Assembly: GCA_024224295.1 (NCBI GenBank)
Contig: JAAENN010000156.1
Location: forward strand, 62,001 to 126,000
Source: Shimia sp.
GTDB lineage: Bacteria; Pseudomonadota; Alphaproteobacteria; Rhodobacterales; Rhodobacteraceae
DNA: 64,000 nucleotides
Reading direction: 5' to 3'
Within the stretch, counting starts at the first letter, position 1; every line of letters begins with the position of its first letter. Under the pieces are notes generated by a model that was given only the letters and a program-made list of their open reading frames with translations, had not been told where the DNA came from and did not search any database. Below, piece by piece: positions 1-8,933 of this stretch. Both the position numbers and the translations under genes were made by a program.

Positions 1-546
1 ATTGTCATCACAGGCCTCAAACGGCCCTTTGGGATCCTCGCGATCCACATAATTGCCAAATGCCAAAGTTGGCGGCGCATCCTGCCGCTCCCAGGTGGCC
101 GAAAACGCCGTGGTCCAGGCATCGCGCCCATCAAACCCCGGCAACGCCATTGGCTCAAATTGACACTCCGGACCACCTTTAAGAAGCACATTTTCTCCAA
201 CGCGCAGCGCCACAAGATCCAGGAGCCCATCGCCATCAATATCAAGCGGATAAAACCCAGTCGTCCCCGTCATTGCCAAGGCTTCGGGCGTGTCCTCTTC
301 AAAGGTAACCGCTCCGCCGTGCGCACTCCGGTTACGTAACAAAACCGGCGGGTTCTCCCCGCCTGCGGCCACCAGCTCCGGCAAACCGTCGCCGCTGCAA
401 TCAAATGCCGCTACGCCCCCGCCAACATAAAATTCCCAGCCGCCATCATAGACATGCTCGGCAACCTCAACAGGCGCAAAGCGCACCTCGGCCTGCGCAG
501 CACCCGCTGCAATTACCGCGAGTGCGCTGACGCTCTTAAGCCACAT
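1..546 (-). CDS. Secreted FG-GAP/VCBS-repeat-like protein, partial (3' end outside window)
   Basis: The reverse strand is open from an ATG at 546 to the window edge (182 codons, no stop), so the C-terminus is missing. The first ~20 residues (MWLKSVSALAVIAAGAAQAE) form a signal peptide, so the product is probably periplasmic or secreted. The mature part has repeated Asp/Gly-rich calcium-binding-like loops (DCSGDGLPELV, DIDGDGLLDLV), typical of FG-GAP/VCBS beta-propeller proteins of the CRTAC1/ASPIC type. The start overlaps the end of the upstream ROK gene by 11 nt, so the two are probably co-transcribed. The family assignment rests on the repeats alone. The exact role is unknown; extracellular binding is a guess. 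Confidence 0.7.
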   Translation of the reverse strand, partial: MWLKSVSALAVIAAGAAQAEVRFAPVEVAEHVYDGGWEFYVGGGVAAFDCSGDGLPELVAAGGENPPVLLRNRSAHGGAVTFEEDTPEALAMTGTTGFYPLDIDGDGLLDLVALRVGENVLLKGGPECQFEPMALPGFDGRDAWTTAFSATWERQDAPPTLAFGNYVDREDPKGPFEACDDN

Positions 547-1729
547 TCTCTGCCATCTCCAAAAGCGCGTTTTCCGACACGTTCTCAAGCGCATAGGCCG
601 CTGCTCCGCGCGCCCACATCAAGTTGCCCCATTTGTGCACAACCACTTCAGGCGGCGCTTTGTCGACCTGAACAATCAGCTTACGCATGCCCTCAATAAC
701 ATCTTCGGCGTAGAGGTGGCTGGACTGCATCTGTTCCCCCGCCAAAATGATCAGCTCGGGGTCAAAGATGTTGACGATATTGGCCAGTCCCATGGCAAAC
801 ATGCGGCCTGCCCGATTGACAATCGACGCCGACATCTCATCGCCCTCTTTGGCTGCGCGCAAAATATCTTCCACGCGCCGCTCTCCCGCCTCTCCGCTGG
901 CAATCATGGCCTCACGGGTCAGCGCATAATCGGCCGCATAGGCTTCCAGACACCCACGCTGCCCACAGCGGCACAAGGCGCCTTCCAACTGCACCTTGGT
1001 GTGGCCAAATTCCGCCCCACAGCCACGCGTGCCACGGTAAATCTCGTTGTTGATCACGATGCCCATACCCACACCGCTTTCGATGGTCACCACGATAAAG
1101 TCACTGTGCCCCTGCCCAAGGCCAAAGCTCTGTTCCGCCATCGCTACAAGGTTCGCATCATTGTCCAGAAACACAGGAAGACCCAGCGACCGCTTCAGAA
1201 CATCCGCGAACTGCACATTCCGCGCAGTTAGAGATGGCGACCAATGCACAAAGCCACGCGGAGCATCCACCACCCCCGCAATGCCAAGGCCAAAGCCGGC
1301 GACATCGCTTCGAGTCATGCCGACCTTTGCCGCCAGGACATCTACCAATTTGGCCAGTTCCGTCGCCATTTCTTCCGGCGGCAACACCCCGCTTACCAAG
1401 TCGGCTTCATGGTCCGCCAACTGCCTGCCTTCAAAATCCAGAAGCACCAGCGAAACCGTTTTGTTAGATATCTTCGCCCCTGCAATCAATCGTGCGGCAC
1501 CGCGTATCTTCAGGTCCACCTTGGGCCGGCCACGTTTCGAATCTTTCTCCGCCGAGTCGCTTGTGACCTCCTCAATTAGCCCTTCCCGCAGTAGTTCTGC
1601 CGTGATGGTGGTCACTGTTGCACGGCTGATTCCAGTCAGCTCACTCAGGTCAATCCGTGGAACACGCTGTTGCCTGCGAATTTCTCCCAGCAGCTTACGC
1701 CGCCCAATTTCTCTTTGATTCACAGACAT
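536..1729 (-). CDS. ROK-family transcriptional repressor (XylR/NagC-like)
   Basis: 397 aa. The N-terminal ~70 residues are a winged HTH (LSELTGISRATVTTITAELL). The rest is a ROK sugar-kinase-like fold with the family zinc motif CRCGQRGCLEAY and the DNDAN and GIGIVIN-type segments of the sugar-binding core. Regulators of this type bind a sugar through the kinase-like domain and release DNA. The gene is divergent from the ABC sugar transporter starting at 1936, with a palindrome between them, so it very likely controls that operon. The ATG at 1729 has a good ribosome site (GGAGCG). Xylose or glucose as effector is inference; the neighbouring glucokinase favours a hexose. Confidence 0.92.
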   Translation of the reverse strand: MSVNQREIGRRKLLGEIRRQQRVPRIDLSELTGISRATVTTITAELLREGLIEEVTSDSAEKDSKRGRPKVDLKIRGAARLIAGAKISNKTVSLVLLDFEGRQLADHEADLVSGVLPPEEMATELAKLVDVLAAKVGMTRSDVAGFGLGIAGVVDAPRGFVHWSPSLTARNVQFADVLKRSLGLPVFLDNDANLVAMAEQSFGLGQGHSDFIVVTIESGVGMGIVINNEIYRGTRGCGAEFGHTKVQLEGALCRCGQRGCLEAYAADYALTREAMIASGEAGERRVEDILRAAKEGDEMSASIVNRAGRMFAMGLANIVNIFDPELIILAGEQMQSSHLYAEDVIEGMRKLIVQVDKAPPEVVVHKWGNLMWARGAAAYALENVSENALLEMAENVA

Positions 1730-1828
1730 ATAATCGCTCCTTCTTCACCAAACACAGTCTGCAACCAAAACACAAACTGCCTTTATATGGCATCAAAACC
1801 ATGCCGATGTTTGTCGGATCAATGCAAG

Positions 1829-1869
1829 GTTAGCTTATTTAATTTGATTTACAAATTTATTGCGCTAAC
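1829..1869. promoter_or_regulatory. Candidate ROK operator between the regulator and sugar ABC operon
   Basis: The intergenic region holds AATTTGATTTACAAATT (1841-1857): 6-bp inverted arms AATTTG/CAAATT around ATTTA. It is nested inside a wider inverted repeat, GTTAGC (1829-1834) and GCTAAC (1864-1869). AT-rich palindromes of this build are the usual targets of ROK repressors (NagC, Mlc, XylR). Assignment to the adjacent ROK protein is inference. Confidence 0.6.
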
Positions 1870-1935
1870 ATTGATCTCATCCGGTCAAAGCCGATTCACT
1901 TCGGCACACACCGGCAAGACCTTAGGGAGGACACC

Positions 1936-2949
1936 ATGAAACTTTTTGCATCCGCGACGGCAGTAATCGCCGGCGCCCTTATGAGCACCGCAGCTTGGGC
2001 TGATGATCTGGTCATCGGCGTGAGCTGGTCCAACTTCCAGGAAGAACGCTGGAAAACCGACGAAGCCGCCATCAAAGGCGCGCTGGACGCCGCTGGCGCC
2101 AAATACATTTCTGCTGACGCACAGAGCTCCTCTGCCAAGCAGCTGTCTGATGTTGAAGCCCTGATCGCACAGGGTGCCGACGCGCTGATCATTCTGGCTC
2201 AAGACGCCTCTGCAGTGGGTCCAGCGGTTCAGGCCGCTGCGGACGAAGAGATCCCTGTAATCGCTTATGACCGCCTGATCGAGGACAGCCGCGCCTTCTA
2301 CCTGACTTTTGACAACGTCGAAGTGGGGCGCATGCAGGCGCGTGCAGTTCTGGACGCCATGCCAAAAGGCAACTACGTGATGATCAAAGGCTCGCCCACT
2401 GATCCAAACGCAGACTTCCTGCGCGGTGGTCAGCAGGAAATCATCCAGGCGGCGATTGACTCTGGCGACATCAAAATTGTCGGCGAAGCCTACACCGATG
2501 GCTGGGTTCCAGCCAACGCTCAGCGCAACATGGAGCAGATCCTGACCGCCGCAGATAACAAAGTTGACGCTGTGATCGCGTCCAACGACGGCACCGCCGG
2601 TGGTGTTGTGGCCGCACTGACTGCGCAAGGCATGGAAGGCATTCCAGTGTCCGGTCAAGATGGTGACCACGCCGCGTTGAACCGTGTTGCCATGGGCACC
2701 CAGACAGTATCTGTTTGGAAAGACGCACGTGCACTCGGCAATGCAGCAGGTGAAATTGCTGTATCTCTTGCCAAAGGTATGGATGTTGATGGTTCTGCCG
2801 AGTGGACTTCGCCAGCAGGCACCACGCTGAACTCTATGTTCCTCGCACCAGTTCCAGTGACCGCAGACAACCTGAATGTTGTTTTGGACGCTGGCTGGAT
2901 CGAAAAAGACGTGCTCTGCGCTGGCTCTTCCAACGCTGCTTGCAACTAA
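1936..2949 (+). CDS. xylF: Sugar ABC transporter substrate-binding protein, XylF-type
   Basis: 337 aa periplasmic binding protein. Residues 1-22 are a signal peptide ending in STAAWA. The mature part is a Peripla_BP_4/type-1 sugar-binding fold resembling E. coli XylF along its length: ERW near the N-terminus, AYDRLIED, the DNVEVG hinge segment, GSPTDPNA, DGWVPANA, and SNDGTAGG followed by SGQDGD. First gene of an operon with permease and ATPase. An AGGGAGG ribosome site precedes the ATG. The XylF family is clear, but with a glucokinase downstream the physiological sugar may be glucose or several aldoses. Confidence 0.88.
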   Translation: MKLFASATAVIAGALMSTAAWADDLVIGVSWSNFQEERWKTDEAAIKGALDAAGAKYISADAQSSSAKQLSDVEALIAQGADALIILAQDASAVGPAVQAAADEEIPVIAYDRLIEDSRAFYLTFDNVEVGRMQARAVLDAMPKGNYVMIKGSPTDPNADFLRGGQQEIIQAAIDSGDIKIVGEAYTDGWVPANAQRNMEQILTAADNKVDAVIASNDGTAGGVVAALTAQGMEGIPVSGQDGDHAALNRVAMGTQTVSVWKDARALGNAAGEIAVSLAKGMDVDGSAEWTSPAGTTLNSMFLAPVPVTADNLNVVLDAGWIEKDVLCAGSSNAACN

Positions 2950-2956
2950 TCTGAAC

Positions 2957-2990
2957 CCTGCCCCTCCGCCCTCAAGGCGCGGGGGGGCAC
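2957..2990 (+). other. GC-rich stem-loop between binding-protein and permease genes
   Basis: A strong but imperfect hairpin (left arm about 2959-2970, loop CTCAA, right arm about 2976-2989) follows the xylF stop codon. There is no T-run after it, so it is not a normal terminator. Such structures after binding-protein genes commonly protect the upstream mRNA or partly terminate, giving excess binding protein over permease. That function is inferred. Confidence 0.5.
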
Positions 2991-3097
2991 CTAATTTCCC
3001 CACTCCCCTGAGATTTTAGCCCTTTGACTGTTGCGGACACGACCGCGCAGACTGGGAAAGATGTCTCAAGCATCGCGAGCCAAAAAGGGAACGCACA

Positions 3098-4363
3098 ATG
3101 CAAAATCAAGCTAAGAACCTGATCAACAAGCTGGGGCTGGATCCCCGCCTGCTTGGCATGATCGGCGCGCTTGTGGTGATCTGGATCGTTTTCGGCGTCT
3201 TCACAGACGGCCGCTTCCTCTCACCTCGGAACTTCTTCAACGTCTCGGTACAAACCGCCTCTGTCGCCGTCATGGCCACCGGCATGGTGTTTGTCATCGT
3301 CACTCGCCACATCGACCTCTCTGTTGGCTCGATGCTGGGCTTCATCGGCATGGCCACCGCCGCCTTGCAGGTGCAGTTCTTGCCGGACGTGGTTGGACTC
3401 GGCCACTGGTCGATCTGGATCATCGCCGTGATCTTCGCGATTACCATGGGCGCGGTGCTTGGCGCGTTCCAAGGCTACATCATCGGCTATCTGACTGTGC
3501 CAGCGTTCATCGTAACCCTCGGTGGCTTCCTCGTTTATCGCGGCGCCATGTGGTGGGTGACCAAAGGTCAGACCCAAGCCCCGCTGGACCCAACCTTCCG
3601 CCTGCTTGGTGGCGGCGCAGAGGGCACGCTTGGCGAAACCATGAGCTGGATCTTTGGCATCGTCGCCGCACTTACGGCAGTTGGCTTCATGCTGCTCAGC
3701 CGCCGCAACAAGGCGTCCCATGGCTTTTCCGTGAAACCCGCTTGGGCCGAAGGCACTCTTATGGCCATAGCCGCTGGTGGAATCCTACTGTTTGTCTCCA
3801 TCATGAACAGCTACCCGATCCCCAAAGGCGCTATGAAACGCATGACCGCCGCACAGGGCATCGAATACACCGATGGCATGGTCTGGAACCACGGTGTCGC
3901 CATTCCTGTGGTCATCTTGCTGGCAGTCGCCATTGTGATGACCATTATCGCCCGCCGTACCCGCTTTGGTCGCTACATCTATGCCACCGGCGGCAATCCT
4001 GAGGCGGCCGAACTCTCCGGCATCAACACGCGCTTCTTGACCGTGAAAATCTTCGCTCTGATGGGGGCTCTGACCGGCATCGCTTCGATCATCGCTTCCG
4101 CCCGCCTGAACGCGGTGGACGTGGGCCTGGGAACGCTTGACGAGCTGCGTGTGATCGCCGCGGCCGTGATTGGTGGCACCGCACTGTCTGGCGGCGCAGG
4201 CACCATCTATGGCGCCGTGATTGGCGCGCTGATCATGCAGTCGCTGCAATCCGGCATGGCCTCCGTGGGTGTCGACGCTCCGCTGCAAAACATCGTTGTT
4301 GGCGTGGTTCTGGTCTTCGCGGTCTGGGTCGACATCGTCTACCGCCGCCGCACCGGCGCATAA
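3098..4363 (+). CDS. xylH: Sugar ABC transporter permease, XylH-type
   Basis: 421 aa polytopic inner-membrane protein of the BPD_transp_2 family, with about ten hydrophobic segments. It carries the family motif around [10 protein letters not shown] (residues ~67-76), the cytoplasmic loop [19 protein letters not shown] that contacts the ATPase, and the final [15 protein letters not shown] segment. It is somewhat longer than E. coli XylH (393 aa) because of an extra loop near residues 165-270. Lies between the binding-protein and ATPase genes on the same strand; only 11 nt separate it from the ATPase. Confidence 0.9.
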   Translation: MQNQAKNLINKLGLDPRLLGMIGALVVIWIVFGVFTDGRFLSPRNFFNVSVQTASVAVMATGMVFVIVTRHIDLSVGSMLGFIGMATAALQVQFLPDVVGLGHWSIWIIAVIFAITMGAVLGAFQGYIIGYLTVPAFIVTLGGFLVYRGAMWWVTKGQTQAPLDPTFRLLGGGAEGTLGETMSWIFGIVAALTAVGFMLLSRRNKASHGFSVKPAWAEGTLMAIAAGGILLFVSIMNSYPIPKGAMKRMTAAQGIEYTDGMVWNHGVAIPVVILLAVAIVMTIIARRTRFGRYIYATGGNPEAAELSGINTRFLTVKIFALMGALTGIASIIASARLNAVDVGLGTLDELRVIAAAVIGGTALSGGAGTIYGAVIGALIMQSLQSGMASVGVDAPLQNIVVGVVLVFAVWVDIVYRRRTGA

Positions 4364-4374
4364 GGAGAAACACT

Positions 4375-5139
4375 ATGGACAAGCAAACCCCTCTCGTGGA
4401 AATGCGCGACATCCACATCTCCTTTGGCGGGATCAAAGCGGTGGACCACGTCTCCGTCGATCTCATGCCGGGCGAAGTGGTGGGCCTTTTGGGCCACAAT
4501 GGCGCAGGCAAATCCACCCTGATCAAGATCCTCTCCGGCGCCTATCAGGGCGACGGTGGCGAGATCTACATCAACGGCGAAAAGGCGGAAATCCACAATC
4601 CGCGCGATGCGCGCAAATACAACATCGAGACCATCTACCAGACGCTTGCGCTGGCCGATAACCTCGATGCGGCGTCAAACCTCTTTCTGGGGCGTGAACT
4701 CACCACACCGTTGGGCACCGTCAATGACGATGCCATGGAAGCCGAAACTCGCAAGATCATGGGCAAGCTCAACCCGAACTTCAAAAAGTTCGCAGAGCCG
4801 GTTTCCGCCCTTTCCGGCGGTCAGCGACAATCCGTCGCCATTGCCCGCGCGGTCTACTTTGACGCCAAAATCCTGATCATGGACGAACCCACCGCCGCCC
4901 TTGGGCCACACGAAACCCAAATGGTGTCGGAGCTGATCCAACAACTTAAGGCGCAAGGCATCGGTATCTTCCTGATTAGCCACGACATTCACGACGTAAT
5001 GGAGCTTTGCGACCGGGCATCTGTGATGAAGAACGGTCAGTTGGTGGGCACCGTGAACGTGGATGACGTCACCGATGACGATCTCTTGGGTATGATCATC
5101 CTCGGGAAGAAGCCTGAAGGCGTGGCTGTTCAAACTTAG
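4375..5139 (+). CDS. xylG: Sugar ABC transporter ATP-binding protein, single-domain XylG-type
   Basis: 254 aa cytoplasmic ATPase. Walker [10 protein letters not shown] (~residues 41-49), signature LSGGQRQ, Walker [12 protein letters not shown] and the H-loop ISHDIHDV are all present. Sugar importers of the XylG/RbsA/MglA class usually have two fused ABC domains (~500 aa). This one has a single complete domain, as in FrcA-type systems, so it presumably works as a homodimer. A GGAGAAACACT ribosome site precedes the start. Followed after 50 nt by glucokinase. Confidence 0.9.
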   Translation: MDKQTPLVEMRDIHISFGGIKAVDHVSVDLMPGEVVGLLGHNGAGKSTLIKILSGAYQGDGGEIYINGEKAEIHNPRDARKYNIETIYQTLALADNLDAASNLFLGRELTTPLGTVNDDAMEAETRKIMGKLNPNFKKFAEPVSALSGGQRQSVAIARAVYFDAKILIMDEPTAALGPHETQMVSELIQQLKAQGIGIFLISHDIHDVMELCDRASVMKNGQLVGTVNVDDVTDDDLLGMIILGKKPEGVAVQT

Positions 5140-5189
5140 GACAGTCCGTTAGAGCACAATCAAATTTTGGCAGAAGAAAGTTCGGTACT

Positions 5190-6113
5190 ATGACGTTCCT
5201 TGTCGGTGACATCGGTGGCACAAACACCCGTTTGGCCTTGGCAGATGCCAGTGGCGTGCGCAGAGATAGTGTAATGCGCGCGGCCAATGACGATTACGAC
5301 AGTTTTGACGCCGTGCTTGCTGCCTATTTGACCAAAACAAACCCCGGTGATCTTGCCGGGGTTTGTATCGCTATTGCGGGTCCCGTGCACTCAGGCGAAG
5401 GCGAATTGACCAACCGAGATTGGTTTCTCAGCGTGGAAAACCTGCGCAATCAAACCGGCGCGCCGCATGCTGAGTTGATTAACGACCTCTCCGCGCTTGG
5501 GTATGCCCTCGCCCGCATCTCCACCGATCCGGTCTGCGGCACCAAACAGGAGCCGACAAACGGCCAGGCATTGGTTGTGGGCATGGGCACCGGCTTCAAC
5601 GTCAGCCCCACCCGCCGCAACGCCCGGGGTGGTGTGACCGCCATGGAGGCTGAACTCGGTCATGCCGAACTGCCCTTCTCCGTGGGCAAGCTTCTGCGCG
5701 ACGAACTGGGTGACGCCGCCAACGTGTTTGCCACCTACGAAGACTGCTTCTGTGGCCGTGGCTTGGAACGGCTACATCATGTTGTCAGCGGCCAGCGCAT
5801 GGGCGGCAAGGACATCGTTGACGGGTTTGCCAATGGCAGCTCTGAGGCCACTCGCACCGTCCGCCTATTTGCCCGTGCCTTGGGCCGCTTGACCCAAGCA
5901 ATGATCCTGCAATACATGCCGCGCAACGGGGTTTCCTTTGCCGGCTCCGCCTCTCGTGGCGTGCTAACCTCCGCTGCTCTGACTGACTTCATGGAGGAGC
6001 TCACACATGATGCCCACGACATCCTAGATCCAACACATATCCCGATCAGCCTGATCACCGACGATGCCGCCGCGCTCGAAGGGTGTCTCCAGCATCTGCA
6101 ACAAACGTCTTAA
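5190..6113 (+). CDS. glk: Glucokinase
   Basis: 307 aa, the usual length for bacterial Glk-family glucokinase, which phosphorylates glucose to glucose-6-phosphate with ATP. Visible motifs are the N-terminal phosphate loop VGDIGGTNTRLAL (residues 5-17), the substrate segment LINDLSALGYAL with catalytic Asp, GMGTGFN and EAELGHAEL. It belongs to the Glk family and not the ROK kinases (no CxCGxxGC). Last gene of the ABC sugar operon, which suggests that the transported sugar is, or yields, glucose. Its stop codon overlaps by 3 nt the stop of the convergent LysR gene. Confidence 0.9.
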   Translation: MTFLVGDIGGTNTRLALADASGVRRDSVMRAANDDYDSFDAVLAAYLTKTNPGDLAGVCIAIAGPVHSGEGELTNRDWFLSVENLRNQTGAPHAELINDLSALGYALARISTDPVCGTKQEPTNGQALVVGMGTGFNVSPTRRNARGGVTAMEAELGHAELPFSVGKLLRDELGDAANVFATYEDCFCGRGLERLHHVVSGQRMGGKDIVDGFANGSSEATRTVRLFARALGRLTQAMILQYMPRNGVSFAGSASRGVLTSAALTDFMEELTHDAHDILDPTHIPISLITDDAAALEGCLQHLQQTS

Positions 6114-7066
6114 GCCGCTACTGGATTCACAGCATAGATCGAGAGCTCTCGCCAGAATGCCTCAAGCGCTGGCGAACTCACGCCTCGTTTGCGAACCGCG
6201 CAGATATTCCAGGTGATCGGTGCTTTAAGCGGGATCCTTTTGAACCAGCCCAGAGCCAGCGGCTCCTCAAACGTCTCTTCCACCGCGCCTACGACAAATT
6301 GCCCGTCGCGTGCCAACCCAGTCAGAAAGTGATAATCATCGCTCTCGATCTGCGGCAGCAGGCTGACCCTATCTGCCGCCGCCTGATCTCCGCCCAACAG
6401 CTTTGTAAATGTCGCCCGCCAGTGTTTGTGCAAATGCCCCGAAGCCAACGGGAACTGCAACACATCCGCCAAACTACAGGTACCATGCGCATGCACGGGA
6501 TGATCTGGATGGGCCACGAACACCACCTGGCGTTTTTCCATCACCAAAATCTCCACACCTTCCGCCTCAGGCGTATGGGTCAGATCACCAATGAAGATAT
6601 CCATCTCACCGCTGAGAACTTTCTCAAGCGGCGCCATGCGTGCGTTAACCTCCAGATGCAGCCGCATGTCCGGCAAAGCCTGAAGCACCGCCTGCGTCAC
6701 CGGCGCCACCAACGCCCGTGGCACTAGGGGGCCACAAGCAACACGTAACTGTCGGCCGCCGCCCTCTCTTAGAATATCCACCTGGCGTGAAAAGCGACGT
6801 AAGTCCTGCTCCAACTGCTGCGCCAAGGGAAAGAACTGTTGCCCTGCCCGTGTCATCTTACAGTTGTTCCGTGAACGCAAAAACAGCGCCACGCCAGCCT
6901 CTTCTTCAGCCTGAGCTATGTAGCGTGTCAAAGACGCATTCGAAACGCCCATGCGCCGATCAGCCTCTTGAAAACTATTTGTTTTCGCCAATTGGCAGAA
7001 CGCTTCCAGCGATGTCTCAGTGAGCATGTTAAATCCCAATTTCACTTCTCGTGCATAAATTTTCAA
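6110..7066 (-). CDS. LysR-family transcriptional regulator
   Basis: Up to 318 aa. The N-terminal HTH (SFQEADRRMGVSNASLTRYIAQAEEEAGVALF is the characteristic region, ~residues 31-62) is followed by a periplasmic-binding-like effector domain. A second ATG 14 codons downstream (at 7024, MLTETSLEAF) gives the more usual LysR N-terminus and may be the true start. The gene is divergent from the sulfatase at 7177 and is its most likely regulator; the effector is unknown. Confidence 0.85.
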   Translation of the reverse strand: MKIYAREVKLGFNMLTETSLEAFCQLAKTNSFQEADRRMGVSNASLTRYIAQAEEEAGVALFLRSRNNCKMTRAGQQFFPLAQQLEQDLRRFSRQVDILREGGGRQLRVACGPLVPRALVAPVTQAVLQALPDMRLHLEVNARMAPLEKVLSGEMDIFIGDLTHTPEAEGVEILVMEKRQVVFVAHPDHPVHAHGTCSLADVLQFPLASGHLHKHWRATFTKLLGGDQAAADRVSLLPQIESDDYHFLTGLARDGQFVVGAVEETFEEPLALGWFKRIPLKAPITWNICAVRKRGVSSPALEAFWRELSIYAVNPVAA

Positions 7067-7129
7067 AACTTGAAACTAATGTAAACCACCGTTGATTAAG
7101 CCATCCCCGCCCCCCTACTTTACGTAAGG

Positions 7130-7157
7130 TTGCAAAACCAACCTCATAACTTTGCAA
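7130..7157. promoter_or_regulatory. Inverted repeat in the LysR/sulfatase intergenic region
   Basis: TTGCAAA (7130-7136) and TTTGCAA (7151-7157) form a perfect 7-bp inverted repeat 14 nt apart, directly upstream of the sulfatase start. Position and symmetry fit a binding site for the divergent LysR protein. No experimental motif supports this. Confidence 0.4.
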
Positions 7158-7176
7158 GTGTTTAGGATGTAATTTC

Positions 7177-8754
7177 GTGTCACGATTTCAAGCAATGATA
7201 GTGTTGGTGTCGACAACCATATCGGCCCTGGGCTTTGCGACGCAAAGCGCTACCGCCGAAACCCTCCAACCCAATATACTGGTGATCATGGCGGATGACG
7301 TTGGTTGGGCCAGCCTCGGCAGCTACCACCAAGGTATCAAAAGCATCGAGACACCCAACCTCGATCAACTCGCGGCCGAAGGCGCGCGCTTCACCGACTA
7401 CTACGCCCAACCGAGCTGCACCGCTGGCCGGTCTGCCTTCATCACCGGCCAGTTTCCAGTCCGCACCGGCATGCACACCGTAGGCCTGCCTGGCGACCCG
7501 GTCGGCCTGAACGAAAACGACCCGACCCTGGCCAACATGCTCAAAGCTCTTGACTATGCCACAGGCCAGTTCGGCAAAAATCACCTCGGCGACTTGAACA
7601 AATTCCTGCCCACTAACAAGGGCTTTGATGAGTACTGGGGCTGGCTCTATCACCTCAATGCCATGGAATACACAACCGATCCCGACTGGCCGGACGATCC
7701 CGAATTCAACAACCAGTTTGGCCCCCGCAACATCATTCACAGCTACGCCACCGACACCCTGGGCGAGACCGTTGATCCGCGCTGGGGGCTGGTTGGCAAA
7801 CAGCGTATCGAAGACGACGGCGAAGCCCCGCCCGAACGCCCGAAAACCCTCGACGACGAAGTCACCGCTCATACGCTCGACTTCATCAACCGCGCCGTTG
7901 ACAACGACACGCCTTTCTTTGTTTGGATGGCCCCTGCCCGCGCCCACGTTTGGACTCACTTGAGCCCGGAATATGAAGCCATGCTCGGGGATGGACGCGG
8001 ACTTCAGGACGTGGTCATGAAGGAACTGGACGACAACGTCGGCAAGGTACTCGCCCATCTGGACGCGCGCGGGATCAGCGACAACACCATCGTGTTGTTC
8101 ACCTCTGACAACGGTCCTGAAACCATGACTTGGCCCGGTGGCGGCACCACGCCGTTCCATGGCGAAAAAGGCACCACTTGGGAAGGTGGCTTCCGCGTGC
8201 CTGCTGTGGTCCGCTGGCCCGGTCAGATCGCCGAAGGTCAAGTGCTCAATGGTATCTTTGACGCCATGGACTGGATGCCCACGTTGGTGGCCGCCGCTGG
8301 TGGCCCCGACGACCTGCCCGCAGCCATGCTGGCAGGGCATGAAGGCTACAACGTGCATCTGGACGGCTACAATCAGCTCTCTTATCTGCGCGGCGAAAGC
8401 GGTAGCAACCGCAAGGAAATCATCTACTACGAAGGCACCGACCTTCAGGCCGTTCGCTACAACGACTGGAAAGCTCACTTTGTGGTGCAAGAGCACGGTT
8501 GGGCCGGCCCCAAGGACGAATTGAATGCACCGCTGCTTTTTAATCTGCGCCGTGACCCTTACGAAAAGGCAGCCGAAGAATCCGGCATGTACACCCGTTG
8601 GATGGGCAACAAGATGTGGGCCTTTGGACCAGCCGCCCGCCTCGTACAAAAGCACCTGTCTACCTTTGCGGACTTCCCGCCGCGCGGCAAAGCCGTGGGC
8701 AACGAAGAGCACGTGCAGGAACAGGTCGCAAGCGAAGGTGGCATGTCCCAGTAG
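7177..8754 (+). CDS. Periplasmic arylsulfatase (formylglycine-dependent)
   Basis: 525 aa. Residues 1-27 are a signal peptide. The alkaline-phosphatase-superfamily core starts at PNILVIMADDVGWASLG (metal-binding DD). Cys81 lies in SCTAGRSAFITGQ, the sulfatase signature in which Cys is converted to formylglycine; the FGKNHLGD lysine/histidine segment and FTSDNGPE metal site follow. It hydrolyses sulfate esters; the substrate (algal polysaccharide, aryl sulfate) cannot be read. Maturation needs a formylglycine-generating enzyme, which is not encoded in this window. The gene stands alone between its divergent LysR regulator and a terminator. Confidence 0.9.
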   Translation: MSRFQAMIVLVSTTISALGFATQSATAETLQPNILVIMADDVGWASLGSYHQGIKSIETPNLDQLAAEGARFTDYYAQPSCTAGRSAFITGQFPVRTGMHTVGLPGDPVGLNENDPTLANMLKALDYATGQFGKNHLGDLNKFLPTNKGFDEYWGWLYHLNAMEYTTDPDWPDDPEFNNQFGPRNIIHSYATDTLGETVDPRWGLVGKQRIEDDGEAPPERPKTLDDEVTAHTLDFINRAVDNDTPFFVWMAPARAHVWTHLSPEYEAMLGDGRGLQDVVMKELDDNVGKVLAHLDARGISDNTIVLFTSDNGPETMTWPGGGTTPFHGEKGTTWEGGFRVPAVVRWPGQIAEGQVLNGIFDAMDWMPTLVAAAGGPDDLPAAMLAGHEGYNVHLDGYNQLSYLRGESGSNRKEIIYYEGTDLQAVRYNDWKAHFVVQEHGWAGPKDELNAPLLFNLRRDPYEKAAEESGMYTRWMGNKMWAFGPAARLVQKHLSTFADFPPRGKAVGNEEHVQEQVASEGGMSQ

Positions 8755-8798
8755 AGGCACTTAGGGACACCCTCTCCCGCCTCTTACTCTGCCATCCC

Positions 8799-8829
8799 AA
8801 AGGCGCAGCCCCTCGGCTGCGCCTTTTTT
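8799..8829 (+). terminator. Rho-independent terminator after the sulfatase gene
   Basis: AAGGCGCAGCC and GGCTGCGCCTT form an 11-bp perfect stem with loop CCTC, followed by a T-run. Confidence 0.85.
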
Positions 8830-8888
8830 GCATCCGCACCTACCTGAAATCGGCTTGCCATCTCATGCCACAGGTCCTAATTGATATA

Positions 8889-8907
8889 AGTGTTATAATA
8901 TAACAAT
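8889..8907. promoter_or_regulatory. Zur-box-like palindrome upstream of zinT
   Basis: TGTTATAATATAACA (8891-8905) is a near-perfect palindrome matching the core of proteobacterial Zur boxes (GTTATANTATAAC). It sits ~29 nt upstream of the chosen zinT start, where a bound repressor would block transcription. ZinT genes are classical Zur targets, so zinc-dependent repression is likely. No zur gene is in the window. Confidence 0.75.
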
Positions 8908-8933
8908 AATCCTGAGTGAAAATTGGAAACCCT

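Noticed and set aside
1885-3003. Long open frame antisense to xylF (372 codons)
   Set aside because: Composition rich in His, Cys and Trp without motifs; a shadow of the XylF frame.
7180-8760. Long open frame antisense to the sulfatase gene (526 codons)
   Set aside because: It mirrors the sulfatase almost exactly, shows no domain, and results from GC-rich codon bias. The plus-strand frame has signal peptide, catalytic motif and terminator.
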